From Gracilaria caudata (lineage: Eukaryota; Rhodophyta; Florideophyceae; Gracilariales; Gracilariaceae): DNA of 55,646 bases. Positions 9,820-20,185 of this stretch are shown piece after piece. The position numbers and the translations under genes are program-made. The stretch spans positions 1 to 55,646 of the forward strand of contig JASCIV010000066.1 in assembly GCA_030374735.1 (NCBI GenBank), given 5' to 3'. Below the pieces are notes generated by a model that saw nothing but the letters and a program-made list of their open reading frames with translations, made no database searches and was not told the origin of the DNA. How positions within the stretch are numbered: position 1 is the stretch's first letter; every line of letters begins with the position of its first letter.

Positions 9820-10212
9820 TCACACTGAGTTCGCGAACACAAATGCGTTGGAGGCTGCCCAATGGACGTGCGAAAACTTTCGTACCTTACTCAGCTTGTC
9901 GGTGATATCAGCAAAGCGTAACTGTTTCTGCAAGCCGATCATCTGCATAGTGGCCTCAGGATTCACCGGAAGCCAATTCTCATTCCATTTTGCCATAATC
10001 GGTGGCGGAACCATCTTTCCTTCCAAATAAACATCAGGCTGCACGCCATGCTCCCTTTCAATACGATTACGGACGTTCTGAATTGTGTCGGAGCGAAGAA
10101 CGTAACACGGAACCTGTAACCCAGTTGAAAGACGAACCTTTATCAAATACGCTCCGGGGTTCTGTTGTAACTCGGAGCCAATGGCGTCCGGTTTGGAAGG
10201 CAAACAACCCAT
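9820..10212 (-). CDS. acylated ubiquitin-fold protein, copy C
   Basis: 130 aa, a complete single domain, closest to copy A. It starts MGCLPSK (predicted myristoylation at Gly2, possible palmitoylation at Cys3). The core reads as a beta-grasp fold: YLIKVRL, VPCYVL, then SDTIQNVRNRIEREHGVQPD matching the ubiquitin helix, then a conserved MVPPPI and TMQMIGL. The 30-residue tail after the core differs from copies A and B. No Gly-Gly terminus, so conjugation is not expected. It may act as a membrane-tethered ubiquitin-like module, by analogy with the oppositely anchored plant MUB proteins; this is inference. Confidence 0.65.
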   Translation of the reverse strand: MGCLPSKPDAIGSELQQNPGAYLIKVRLSTGLQVPCYVLRSDTIQNVRNRIEREHGVQPDVYLEGKMVPPPIMAKWNENWLPVNPEATMQMIGLQKQLRFADITDKLSKVRKFSHVHWAASNAFVFANSV

Positions 10213-10564
10213 GGTGTCGACGTCAATGCCTTCGTTGTGAGAGTAGGGGGAGCGAGAGTTATTACGTTTTGAAGTGCCAACGATGTTATGCGCCGCTTGT
10301 CGACCACGCTAAGACGCATTTCCCTGGAATTCACTAACGAGCTTGGACCGAGTGTCGCTTGTTGGGTTGACAAACGCCAAGGCCTCGGCCCCTGCCTTGG
10401 TTAGGAAGGCAGCCCTCTCATTTGTCGCTGCGATTTGCACAATCACACCGAAGGCCTGTAAAAAGGGATAACTCATCCGACACCGATGTGACCGGCATAC
10501 AGCGTCATCCTACAATGCTCGAATGGGCACCCTGAGAATCTGGCATCCTTACGGCTTGAGCAGT

Positions 10565-10585
10565 AATCATCATCATCATCATCAT
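10565..10585. repeat. (ATC)n microsatellite
   Basis: Seven consecutive ATC/CAT triplets. Confidence 0.85.
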
Positions 10586-10868
10586 GTCATTCACTCCCAT
10601 TTATCGGGGGGTGGTGGGGTGACACGGCTTTGAGATCCTCCCAAAGGGAGCAGCATTCGCTTTGCGCCATGTACAATCGAGCATTCATTGTAGAACTCCT
10701 GATGTGCTTGAAATCATTAAAGACCACCAGTCGTGACATCGACACCATCCATGGCTCGTCACTCGTGGTATGTGCTCAAAAAGCAGGCCCACTACCTGCG
10801 CCTACTGTTAGCGCTTTTTCTTCTTCTTCTTTATTTTGGACAACAGCCTTCAATTACTAGGCTGAAGT

Positions 10869-10892
10869 AAATCTTTCCTTACAGAAAGGTTT
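10869..10892 (+). repeat. stem-loop repeat S1
   Basis: AAATCTTTC, loop CTTACA, GAAAGGTTT: nine base pairs with one G-T wobble. It follows a TTC-rich tract and GGCTGAAGT, and is followed by TCTCTC. The same arrangement recurs at 12892-12915. Confidence 0.6.
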
Positions 10893-10905
10893 CTCTCTTT
10901 AAGAA

Positions 10906-10915
10906 NNNNNNNNNN
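10906..10915. other. assembly gap (10 N)
   Basis: Ten undetermined bases; true gap length is unknown. It lies directly after stem-loop S1 in repeat-rich DNA. Confidence 0.99.
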
Positions 10916-12253
10916 TTCATATAAGACGCTACTGGGTGGAGAGTTGGAACGTGTCCCGTGAAAAGCTGGGCCAATAGCACCTCAGCCTTTCTAGCAGCGC
11001 TTTTTCATTCTGTATGTCTTGGAGGAGGAAGACTTTTTCAACCTTGATATTATACTTTATAGAAGGTTGTAGCACCTACGAAGAAAAGAAGGGGCCTTTC
11101 GTGTTTGTGAGTTTTGTGCATATGTCCGGTTAACATCACAACCCTCAAGTTTCTTTGTGTTTAGAAGGTCAGGGATATAACTCTACTTAACGAGTGCCAC
11201 ACCCGTTGCTCGCAGAAAAAAATGTCAAACTCGCAAGACGGGCAATGAGAAGCAGTTCCTCCAAGGTTTGATATTAGGTCATTGCTGTCCGGCGTCGAAT
11301 CGTCACTGTGGATAATGTTAGAAGTTCAAACTTAGAACAGATGCGTCTCCTATCTCATGATTGGCCGAAAGTCCTGTTCTCGCAAACATAGTATGGCCAA
11401 GGTATTCCAGTTGCTGTCGTTTGTCTTGTATTCCGGGTTCCGGATCCATGATATCCATGCAACTCTTGGACTTAATATTCGTTCCTTTGTTCCACGGTGC
11501 AGTGGCCGTTTCAAAGACCAAGAAAATCATAAAAACGTCCAAGCCTGTCTTACATGACCATGATGGTCCTTTCTCATCTATCGTGAGGACAAGGGCGTGT
11601 GACGCACAACTGAGGCGTTCTTCTCGGGACGTCGCGGAACAAGACGATCGACATCCGAGCTTTCGCAACAAGTGCTCAAATGTGAATTCTTGAACTAGAC
11701 TATGTCAGTCATAAAAACCACTATGAATAGCGTCATGGTCAAGTGCTTTCAAAAGACCAAGTCACCTTTCGCTACATGTTTCAAAGCTGCAAAGAATACC
11801 AAAGCAGATTCTTTTGGAACGTTTACCCTTTCACAATAATGGTGGGCATGTGTGCAGACTTCGATCTTTAAGCTGTTCATAAATCAGGTCAAAAATACTG
11901 ATATCATAACCTTCGGGACTCCTGCCCAGAGTTTGCAAGAATGGAATCTTAAAATGACTACTCTTACGAAGACTTTTTGGCGACATTTCTCTCAAGACTT
12001 TGTCGCAAGAAGTTACTCAACAAGAGTAGATTGACCGGGATAACAATGCTTGCCGAAGCTATTCTAGAACAACGGTAAGGTGAACAGTAAGGACAAGAAG
12101 TGGAATGCACCATTTATCTCGAGGCATATGGGAGTGGGCAGACCAGTAGGGTTGGACCACTACCCATATTTCAACCTCACGTCGCATAAGACGACAACCT
12201 TGGAAGTTAGGATGCTAGAGTTTATGCCCAAATAGAACCTTGTCTAGACGCTT

Positions 12254-12389
12254 ATGTTTGCCAGCTCTACGTGATCGTCGAGGTCTAGCTGTTAAGCAGA
12301 TTATTAGAAAATGGCCTGGAAAGGTTTTGGCCTTCCTAGTGAGAGAACGTTTCTTCGAACAGAAGCGTTATGTAGTACGCCGTAATTAG
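12254..12389 (+). mobile_element. retroelement C-terminal relic 1
   Basis: Translates to LCLPALRDRRGLAVKQIIRKWP then VLAFLVRERFFEQKR and ends in N-stop at 12387-12389. The same peptide occurs at 33831-34040 and 34484-34832. A stem-loop (12346-12369: AACGTTTCT, loop TCGAAC, AGAAGCGTT) lies inside the final codons. The upstream frame is broken by stops. A GA-rich tail follows the stop. Best read as the 3' end of a dead non-LTR-type element. Confidence 0.5.
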
Positions 12390-12408
12390 GCTATTACACC
12401 CATAAAAA

Positions 12409-12424
12409 GAGAGAGAGAGAGAGA
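12409..12424. repeat. (GA)n tract
   Basis: Eight GA units, immediately 3' of the retroelement relic; a similar but imperfect GA-rich tail follows the relic ending at 13479. Confidence 0.8.
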
Positions 12425-12891
12425 GTTTTGCTTCTCGAAGTACAATTGAAAACGGTCAAATTGACACACGCGTTTCAAAAATGAGAGCGAGACCAAGAGA
12501 AAAGGTAAAACGGTTTCCATGATGTTGGCTTTTGTTGAAGTTTTGTTCGCCTATCCGGAGGACTTGCCACCAGGTGGTAGACAAAAGCAAACTGCAATTC
12601 CACTTGGTTGGAAGTGCCTATGTTGTTATTGACAGGCACGTTGTCTTGCGGGAGAGGTTTTTTGGCGAATGTTGGCAGTTTTGTTGAGACATTACTCCAT
12701 TCCAAAGCTGTCTCCAAATTCCTTTCAGGTAAAGACTGGTATGAGTTTGTTACGAGGAACATTGATCCCAACCCCGAGCCCAGGAACAAAGCTTATATTA
12801 GAAATGTGAACGAGCCCGCTGGGTTCTCAATGCTACATGTCTTCCTCTTCCTCTTAATGTGGATATCAACCTTCTGTTTCTAGGTTGAAGT

Positions 12892-12915
12892 AAAACTTTC
12901 TCCTCAGAAAGTTTT
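12892..12915 (+). repeat. stem-loop repeat S3
   Basis: AAAACTTTC, loop TCCTCA, GAAAGTTTT: nine perfect base pairs. Preceded by a CTTCCTCTTCC tract and TAGGTTGAAGT, followed by TCTCTC, as in copy S1. Between the two copies the stem bases change in a pairing-compatible way. Confidence 0.6.
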
Positions 12916-13389
12916 CTCTCATCAGGTGTCTTTTCAGATTGTGGCTCTCGTCAATTGGGCTGTCTGCATGTCTGTTATAGCTATCAACTCTGCTCTTGCG
13001 TTCTAATAACTGCGTAGAACTGCTTCAATGCATAGGGGTTAGAACTCGACTCGGACAACTCAGCGGATCATCACGTAGATAATCTGCCTGGCGATTGTGA
13101 GCAGTTGTTGAAACTCGTGGCAACCCACGTCATATAGTTCTTTGGAGCGAGAGGTGCATTTGCAATATCAACTGTCAGGACGATGTCGCAAGAACGCGAT
13201 CGGATGTCGTCCCGAATATACTTTGGAGGTAGAGGGTTAGAGATAAACCGAGAAACTTCCGACAGGCTGATCACTGATAGCCCCTTGTGTCCAAAGAAGC
13301 GAGCTGTGTCCCCTACCTCATGACCGCGATGAAAGATTCGCCTGAACCCTGCTCCGTACTCCGTTCCGCGGACAGCTTCTCACAGTATG

Positions 13390-13479
13390 ACTAATTACAT
13401 GGTATTTGTAGAGGTGCAGACCATTATAGTGAGAGAGCTTTTCTTTCAGCAGAAACTCTCTACGGTTTGTTCTAATTAA
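13390..13479 (+). mobile_element. retroelement C-terminal relic 2 (short)
   Basis: Translates to IIVRELFFQQKLSTVCSN then stop at 13477-13479, matching the last residues of the relics at 12254 and 34484. The stem-loop is 13433-13460 (GAGAG, two-base bulge, TTTCT, loop TTCAGC, AGAAACTCTC). The DNA after the stop (TATAAATGAGAAAGAGAGCGAGAG) resembles the tail after relic 1. Confidence 0.45.
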
Positions 13480-14111
13480 GCTAGGCGTGCCTATAAATGA
13501 GAAAGAGAGCGAGAGATTCGTAGGGGAAGGGCCCCATCGGACCCCTCTGTCCTGCTCAATCAGGAGCCACAAACAGCAAATAAAGGCGGCCTGCCAGTCC
13601 TTACATTGTTAGAAGTGCCGAGGACCCTCTAGACAGGCAAAACTATTGAGGAATGAAAGCAACTGATTAGAAATTCCACACGAAGCTATGGACGTTTTTG
13701 AGGAGCGAGAACATATCAAGTAGGCAGTTCTCCGTTTACCCTCTGGAATTAGGAACGTCGGGAATAAAAGAGAAGAAATAACTAAAGTATGACATATTCT
13801 TCATTAAAAAGTAGAAGACATATTCTTCCATGTACATTCATCACAATGGAACTGTTTTACACGATAGTCAAAAATGCACTAATACAACCCAGGTATGATG
13901 CAGAACATTAGACGAACGTAACGTCGTCGGAAAGCACATCATCTCAACTCCATGGCGCAAAGAAAGGAACCCCTGGATAAAAAGCAATCAACGCCATTCC
14001 GGAGAGCCTGAATTTAGGCACAAGCAAAGAACCCCCCGAATCCGTTGTTCTCGTTTCACGAAACGTTGGCCCGCAGACGATATATCCCGTATGCTCTGAC
14101 CCGGGGGATGC

Positions 14112-14360
14112 TTACTTCTTTGCCTCACCAGACGATGTCTTCCCACCGCCTGTTCCACTCGAGGTCTTCGAAGATGGTGCAACGGTTGATGTAGTATGAT
14201 GAGAAGCAGATGGGCCCGAAGTTGATTTTGTGCCGTTTGCGGAGGATGACGATGGTTTGTAGTTCTTCGAATAGTAGCAGGATTCCCTTCCGCAGTCCTC
14301 CCATACTTTTCGCTTTACTTTACCGTCTTTGGGATCGGTGTAGGTGAGCATGAAGCACAT
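14112..14360 (-). CDS. small hypothetical protein, 82 aa
   Basis: ATG start at 14360. The first 38 residues look folded (MCFMLTYTDPKDGK, VWEDCGRESCYYSKNY, with a CGRESC motif); the remaining 44 are Ser/Thr/Gly-rich and disordered, ending with a Lys-rich stretch. No family recognised. Codon pattern and start are plausible, but the gene is short and isolated, so it may also be an exon of a larger gene or a chance frame. Confidence 0.35.
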   Translation of the reverse strand: MCFMLTYTDPKDGKVKRKVWEDCGRESCYYSKNYKPSSSSANGTKSTSGPSASHHTTSTVAPSSKTSSGTGGGKTSSGEAKK

Positions 14361-16917
14361 TGTGGTTGAGAAATGGAAGGACTCAGGTAGAAAGTCAACA
14401 AGGGTTCAAGAACGCGTGTTGGATGCAAAAGACGAAAAGAGTAAGGCGGTTGTCGAGATTGCAGCTACAGAGCGGTATTTAAGCGCTACCACGTCGAGTT
14501 GTCAAGAGGGCTGCGTTGAGGGTGTGGCACGTTGACCCGGCTCAACGCTGAAACCGGAAGGCGGAAATACGCTTGCTACGGATGTGTATGGGGAGCGGCG
14601 AATCATCTTCGACAAGTGCCCGTCGTCACCTCTCTCTCAGGAGCGCGTGCAGTGGCTTTCGATGCACCAATCAGCAAGAATCTCCTCCCTTCCTTGTTGG
14701 ATTTCACCATGTGAAGGAGAGAGAGAGAGATGCTCGCGTTCTTCCGCTCTTTGACAAATCCATCTCACCAGGACAGCCCAAACCATATCATTTGACTGTA
14801 ACAAGGTAACGATACATGTCCCCTTAACTCCCACTCCGATGAGACTGTCCCTTTCCTCACGTAATGCCGCCAAGCCCCTCCACCTGTCCGGTCCCAACAT
14901 GGTTCCAGTTTTGTGCAGACCAATCTTCTATGACATCTACGCCACTGGAGTTACAACATGACGTCTGAACCTCATTGGGGGCATCAGCTAAGCAACTGTT
15001 GGCAGATGTCGCTAAAATTGGCCTAAAGTTAGGCCGTCAATTCCAATCATGACACATGAACTTCACGGAGGTTCTCCCAGTTGTGCGTCCATTCACAATT
15101 CTGCGCGATACAGCTTTGAGTGTAACATTAGGGGCGGCTTGAATGTGTCCTGACCACATACTCATCGGGTATGTATCTTTTTCTACCTTCGACATGTCGA
15201 CGCATCCGGCCCCTTTCGAAACTAAAAATATTGTAGGCTAAACTTGAGCTCTGCATCTGCGCACTGTTTTGATACGGATAATAACGCGGCTGTGCTCCGA
15301 GTCCAACGTCGAAGCCTGTGATCTTGGACAGGTAGGGTCCAATTCGAGGCGCCTGGTGTAATTTCTTTTCGTGATGCATCTGCACGCTTGTATGTTGTGT
15401 ACTGGGAGGAACGAGCTAACTTGGCTGCGAATTGTTGGCCTTTAACGATAATTTGCCTCCTTCATTTCGACGAATCGAGAGATCACAAATCAGAAGTCAA
15501 CCGACATACAATGTTATTCCTCCTGTGAGCTTTTCTAAACTCCCGTTAACGCTTTCATTCATTACTGAGCCATGTAATGTTAATGTTAAAAACGTTTTGC
15601 CCAATGAAATGGAGTCTGCTGCGTGTTCAAGCACTCATATTCTCTCGTGTAAGGTTACCGAGGATTCACACAAGACGCAGTTTACGACAAGGTTCTGCTT
15701 GTGGTCGAGACATAACGTCTTTTCTTAATGCAGCTCCACTTTGAGCCACTGCGTCATCATTCGATTCAGAGCAAATAAGCGGCATGCAATGGGGGGCCCT
15801 TGTGACGTCGTCAGCCGTATTATCCAGAGGGGGTAAGGGGTAACCTTCCCCCTTATCCGGATACGTGCCGCCGTTTCATCCGACAGGCTTGATTGCTTCG
15901 AAGTAGTGCCACATGTCAACCGGTATCAATATCGAAAAGTGGAGAGGACTTGGAATAGTTAGCTTTCGAAATTGGCGAAACTGATAGACAGGCAGACACT
16001 TCTTCCAGTCGCTCACGATAGATCAATGACTGTGACTCAGTTGTGACTCCCAATGCCGGCTGAGGAAATGGAAATCAACTGGTTATATGAAGTGGGGGTT
16101 ACAGCAGAAGCGCCAATGCACGAAAATGATTTAAGCCTGTTGGCCGCGGACATAACATTAAACGCTCAGAAAGAAGCGAACGCGCGAGGGACCATATGGT
16201 ATCTTACCCACTGCTAAAAGCCATCACAATCGCGCGATCTGCACGATTTAGAGGGTGAAGAAGAAAAAAGCCTTTGAAAGCTGTGTCCGATATTCCTCTG
16301 GACAACACGAACAGCGAAAGGGTGGCACGTGTTTCGTTCACAGCTGCAACTGTACTGCGGGTGAGATTCGAACGCCACTCTCTCTACAGGCTTACGGAAT
16401 TCGAACGATATGAAGTCGAGAAGTCCAGTGCTCCCGTAGAATCTAATGACATTGTTACGACGTAGATAGTCGCTGACACTCGTTTCCAAAAGCTGTTTGA
16501 CGAACCCTAAACTACCCTTGTATGCCTGAGTCCTTCCACAGAGGAATCCTGCCTGGGAGCGGACGGGGGCAGCCACCACGTTACAAACTTCTTGTACACC
16601 AGTGACAAGTGGTATCGTGTGGCTGTGGCACCTGTGTGAACTGTGTTACTATCAAAGTCTGAAGCCCTGTCATCTTTTGCGAATCGCGATCCGGGGAGCT
16701 TGATTCGCACGACTATTGCGCTCGCGGCAGAGTGCATCCTTCGTCCGCGAGGATTAGCATTCAGCTGTTCAATCTGCCGAGTTCTCCCACGAGCCAACGA
16801 CGAGTTCTACGCACTGACATTGCGCGGTTTGATCTCATCCTCGAAACGCCGTGGCCCACCTCTGGTGACTCGCGCGCAAGCCGTGTTAGAACAGTCGAAG
16901 CGCGTTTCAGCTCCGCC
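14361..16917. other. long gene-poor spacer
   Basis: Contains a GA microsatellite at about 14716-14730 and otherwise mixed sequence without recognisable domains. A minus-strand frame at 16214-16579 (121 aa) is open but Cys/Ser/Arg-rich and unrecognised. The 3' end is GC-richer and is probably the promoter and 5' UTR of the uL24 gene. Confidence 0.45.
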
Positions 16918-17616
16918 ATGCAGGGACTGTCTCGTCTCGCATTTCGCCGCCCACGCGTCCCGATTTGTTTCCCATGCGCGCAGCAAGTTCGAAACTCGTC
17001 AAAGAAATCGCTGGCTCGCGGCATGCGTCTGCGCGGCGGCGGCCCGATCCCCGGCCCTCGCTTCGGAGGCAAGCTCTCAGTGGACATGAACCATCGCACC
17101 GAGTCCATGATCGATGCCATCCGCATCCCCACGCCCGTGACGAACCCCATCAAACGTTGGCGCGTGCTGCGCGGCGATTTTGTGGAGGTGATTAGCGGGC
17201 CCGAAAAGGGCAAACGCGGGCGCGTAATAGAGGTGGTGCGCGCTTCAAACAGGGTGGTTGTCGAAGGGGTTGGGCTGGTGAAGAAGAAATTGCCCGTGGC
17301 AGGAGGTTATTTCAAGACGTATGAAACCGAATCTCCCATCTACGTATCGCGAGTGGCCGTGGTGTGTCCACAGACAGACTTGCCCACTCGGGTCACGTTT
17401 GCATTCATGGAGGATGGCACAAAAGTGCGCGTTTCGAAGAGATCTGGCGCCATTATTCCACGCCCTGAAATTTTGAAGAAGCGACGTAAGCCACATCCAG
17501 AGGACAGCGCGAAGGATACGCCACCCACGGTGGCGTTGCACAGAAGCTACATGGATGAGGAAGGGCTTTACGAGCAGTATGCGGGCTTCCAGGCGCTGGT
17601 GGACAAATCTGCGTAG
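16918..17616 (+). CDS. MRPL24: mitochondrial ribosomal protein uL24
   Basis: 232 aa from the ATG at 16918. The N-terminal 35 residues (MQGLSRLAFRRPRVP...) are rich in Arg and Ser without acidic residues, a typical mitochondrial presequence. The KOW domain is at about 84-122 (LRGDFVEVISGPEKGKRGRV), followed by the conserved VEGVGLVKK segment, then the 'E.PIYVSRV' strand typical of L24. uL24 binds 23S rRNA and starts large-subunit assembly. Red algal plastids normally encode their own rpl24, so the nuclear copy is taken as mitochondrial. An upstream in-frame ATG at 16732 would add 62 residues that look like untranslated sequence. Confidence 0.85.
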   Translation: MQGLSRLAFRRPRVPICFPCAQQVRNSSKKSLARGMRLRGGGPIPGPRFGGKLSVDMNHRTESMIDAIRIPTPVTNPIKRWRVLRGDFVEVISGPEKGKRGRVIEVVRASNRVVVEGVGLVKKKLPVAGGYFKTYETESPIYVSRVAVVCPQTDLPTRVTFAFMEDGTKVRVSKRSGAIIPRPEILKKRRKPHPEDSAKDTPPTVALHRSYMDEEGLYEQYAGFQALVDKSA

Positions 17617-18139
17617 TAGAGAGTGAAAGCGGTTTATTGGTGCAAATGGCGGTAGAAGCGAATTCGATAGCAGTTTGTGGCGAATGCGCCGAGCGAAAAT
17701 CTCCGAAAACAAAGGCGCTGGCTATCGTGTTACAAAAAAGGCCGCATGCGCACGACTGGGCCAAGACGTTGGAGGTAGAATGCCGCACGCGTTTCGCGCT
17801 GTGCGCCGAAGCGAATTGTGCGGCTTTGCCACCCGAAGCGAAGCTCTTACCGCGCCAGCTGTCGTTCCGTACAAGCGGTGCATGATTGAACAGAAAAAAG
17901 TACGTACTGCGGTATCACTACCGGAAAGTGGAGAGCGCGTGATACCGCCGCTGCTGCGTGTACTTTGATGAGATCGATGAGGAGCGAGCGCCATTCGTCC
18001 ACGAAAAAAAACCAGTTCTCCCCTCCGCCGTGGCAGGTAGAAAGCCGTTATTGGTTACACACAAAACAAAAAAAAAAATCTCCCTCTCTCTACCCCCCAG
18101 ATACGCTTCTGTGACGCCCCCACATGTCTCATCATCTCC
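17617..18139. other. convergent 3' spacer
   Basis: Between the stops of uL24m and LCB2. Contains a long composite inverted repeat at 17897-17966, annotated separately. No gene seen. Confidence 0.6.
17897..17966. repeat. composite inverted repeat between convergent genes
   Basis: Inner arms 17909-17918 (GCGGTATCAC) and 17939-17948 (GTGATACCGC) are perfectly complementary with a 20-nt loop. Outer arms 17897-17903 (AAAGTAC) and 17960-17966 (GTACTTT) also pair. It could be a transcription-end structure or an unannotated structured RNA. Confidence 0.7.
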
Positions 18140-19822
18140 CTACATCGAATGAGCACGCATTAGACAATGGCGTCCCTTGCAATACTCATGACCCTCACAG
18201 TTAGACAGGCATTCCTGCGATCGTTGGTTCCCCGTTATAAAGTTCGCCCATGACCTTGGCAAACACTTGGTCGCAAACGAACGATCATACTTGATCTGAA
18301 TGATGTCCGCCACCTCGTCAATCACACCAAGAGCCCAGTCCAGGTCCTCACGGCTGTGCGCCGCACTCAAACAAATCCTGGCCCTCGATAAAAGCAACGG
18401 CGTCGCCGGGAACCCAGCAACCACCACAGCCAAACCCCTCGAGTAGCACTCCCTAGAGAACGCAGCGATCTTCGCAGGGTTGTACAACATGATTGGAATC
18501 ACGGGCGAGTCCCAGTCTCCAAGAGTTTGCACGCCCATCTTGTTAAGCTGTTTCCTGAAGTAGATGGCGTTGTCTCTCAGTTGACGAATCTTGTTCCTGC
18601 CCACGTCCGTACCATCCTTGCCCATAAGTTGCTCGAAAGCCCAGTTAATATGCTGTGCGCAAGGCGGAGACATGGCCGACGCATACAGCGAAGCCGGCGA
18701 AAGCGCACGAATATGCTCAATCAGATGAGAGTCGGAGGCAATGTAGCCTCCCACAGCACCGAACGATTTAGTGAAGGTGCCCATCATCACATCGATATCA
18801 CCAGTATCTACTCCATGGTGCTCCGCAACACCTCTTCCAGTGGCTCCAAGCGCCCCAATTGAATGCGCCTCATCCAGGTACAAGTACGCGCCGTACTTCT
18901 TCTTCACGGCCACAATCTCCCTAAGGTTGCAAGTCTCGCCCTCCATGGAGTACATTCCCTCCACCACAATCATGATACGATTCCACGGCGCGCCCGTGCC
19001 GGGCTGTCCGGCCGCGATGGCGTCAAGAATGGTGCTCTCCAACGAGTCGGCCGAATTGTGCTCAAACACGCGGATCTTGGCGCCAGAGGAGCGAGCGCCC
19101 ACCACGATGGATGCATGGTTAAGAGCATCAGAAATGATAAGATCGCCCTTGCCCACGATTGCCGGGATGATCTGCGAGTTAGTAGCAAAGCCCATTCCAA
19201 CCACAATGGCATCGTCCTTTCCCAGGAAGTCGGCGACAGTCTTCTCCAGTTGGCGCACAAGCGAGGAGCGACCTGTAGACACCGACACATCGCAGGAAGC
19301 AACGCCACACTCGTCCAGAGCATCCGTGACGGACGCATGAACACCACCAGGCACCTCAGCATAACCCAGATAATTATAACTGCCCAAGTTAAGACAACGC
19401 GTCACCCTACCGGTAGGATCGGATGGCAACGAGCACTTGCGGCTCGCGCGGTGCACGACGGCGTCAGTCGGAACGTACGGGGTTTGAACAAGTCTAGAAG
19501 TCGGGCACCAACTGCGCTCCTTCACCCTCTCCAGCACGTCGATCCAAGCGCCAGCCGTGCCTCGAATGGGTCTTCCCCAGCAATCATTAATCCTCTGATA
19601 CAGACGGCGTGTGTAAAAGTCCTCAAAGTCACTGAGCAAGGGGGCGCGACCGTCAGCCTGACCGGCCTGACGCACGGCGTACGAGCGCGCATTGAAAAGT
19701 CGTCCGCACGCGTCGCGCACGTAGCCGAACACGATGAGCACGGCGTAGCCGAGGTACGTCGTGAGCGCGGTGAGATACGGCAGCTCGCCGTACTGCGAGT
19801 GCGCGGTGCCCTTCTCAGCCAT
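18140..19822 (-). CDS. LCB2: serine palmitoyltransferase subunit 2
   Basis: 560 aa, ATG start. PLP-dependent alpha-oxoamine synthase that condenses L-serine with palmitoyl-CoA to 3-ketosphinganine, the first step of sphingolipid synthesis, at the ER as a heterodimer with LCB1. A hydrophobic segment at residues about 16-38 is the expected N-terminal membrane anchor. Conserved landmarks: NLGSYNYLGYA (145-155), DALNHASIV (232-240), LDEAHSIGALGATGRG (316-331, PLP-contacting Asp317) and GTFTKSFGAVGGY with the Schiff-base lysine at 352. Presence of this lysine separates LCB2 from the catalytically inactive LCB1. Length matches the family. Confidence 0.96.
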   Translation of the reverse strand: MAEKGTAHSQYGELPYLTALTTYLGYAVLIVFGYVRDACGRLFNARSYAVRQAGQADGRAPLLSDFEDFYTRRLYQRINDCWGRPIRGTAGAWIDVLERVKERSWCPTSRLVQTPYVPTDAVVHRASRKCSLPSDPTGRVTRCLNLGSYNYLGYAEVPGGVHASVTDALDECGVASCDVSVSTGRSSLVRQLEKTVADFLGKDDAIVVGMGFATNSQIIPAIVGKGDLIISDALNHASIVVGARSSGAKIRVFEHNSADSLESTILDAIAAGQPGTGAPWNRIMIVVEGMYSMEGETCNLREIVAVKKKYGAYLYLDEAHSIGALGATGRGVAEHHGVDTGDIDVMMGTFTKSFGAVGGYIASDSHLIEHIRALSPASLYASAMSPPCAQHINWAFEQLMGKDGTDVGRNKIRQLRDNAIYFRKQLNKMGVQTLGDWDSPVIPIMLYNPAKIAAFSRECYSRGLAVVVAGFPATPLLLSRARICLSAAHSREDLDWALGVIDEVADIIQIKYDRSFATKCLPRSWANFITGNQRSQECLSNCEGHEYCKGRHCLMRAHSM

Positions 19823-20185
19823 GGGGGTGTCGACGCGCAGAGACTAGCCGGGTCGGCCGCGGAGGGCAGTGAGGACGGGGAAAGGAGGGGCGGCGGCAGC
19901 GATGCGCGCGACGCGCGCCAACAGAAGCAACGCGCGCCAACTGCGGCGGTGCGTGGCGCAACGGACACGCACTCAATGCTCGGCAAGGCGCGCGCGCCGA
20001 TTGGACCAGCGCAACGCTCCGCGCAACCGTCGATTCCCGCACCAGGGCACACGTGGCGCGCAATGGCACTGGTTTCTGAGCGCACACGCGTCCACGCAGT
20101 TCGAGTGTCCACGTCGCCCGCGCGTGCACGCGTGCACGCAGTGCACGTATTGGTCAGCAGCGCACGCCTCAGTTTAATGGAAAAA
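19823..20185. promoter_or_regulatory. LCB2 promoter region
   Basis: GC-rich spacer upstream of LCB2 and 3' of COPA. It carries ATTGG at 20000-20004 and a G-box CACGTG at 20050-20055, and a GTGCACGCGTGCAC palindrome near 20128-20141. No TATA box seen. Confidence 0.5.

Larger units (their letters stand above)
10213..14111. other. gene-poor, repeat-rich region with assembly gap
   Basis: Begins with the copy C upstream block (TGTGAGAGTAGGGGGAGCGAG near 10237; GCTTGGACCGAG near 10343). After that it contains simple repeats, an assembly gap, four stem-loop repeats and retroelement fragments, each listed separately. Open frames such as 11318-11671 minus and 12475-12789 minus have no recognisable domain. 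I see no intact gene. Confidence 0.5.

Noticed and set aside
11318..11671. 117-codon minus-strand frame as possible transposase
   Set aside because: No DDE or RT motif could be identified; in repeat-rich DNA an open frame of this size is weak evidence.
11852..12789. Possible inverted copies (11930-12015 versus 12640-12740 reverse)
   Set aside because: Short matches such as QSLxExNL in translation, but nucleotide alignment by eye is too weak to claim.
16350..16440. tRNA-like B-box (GATTCGAACGCC) on the minus strand
   Set aside because: The T-stem does not pair, and no A-box or acceptor stem fits at normal spacing; even an intron or permuted tRNA could not be built.
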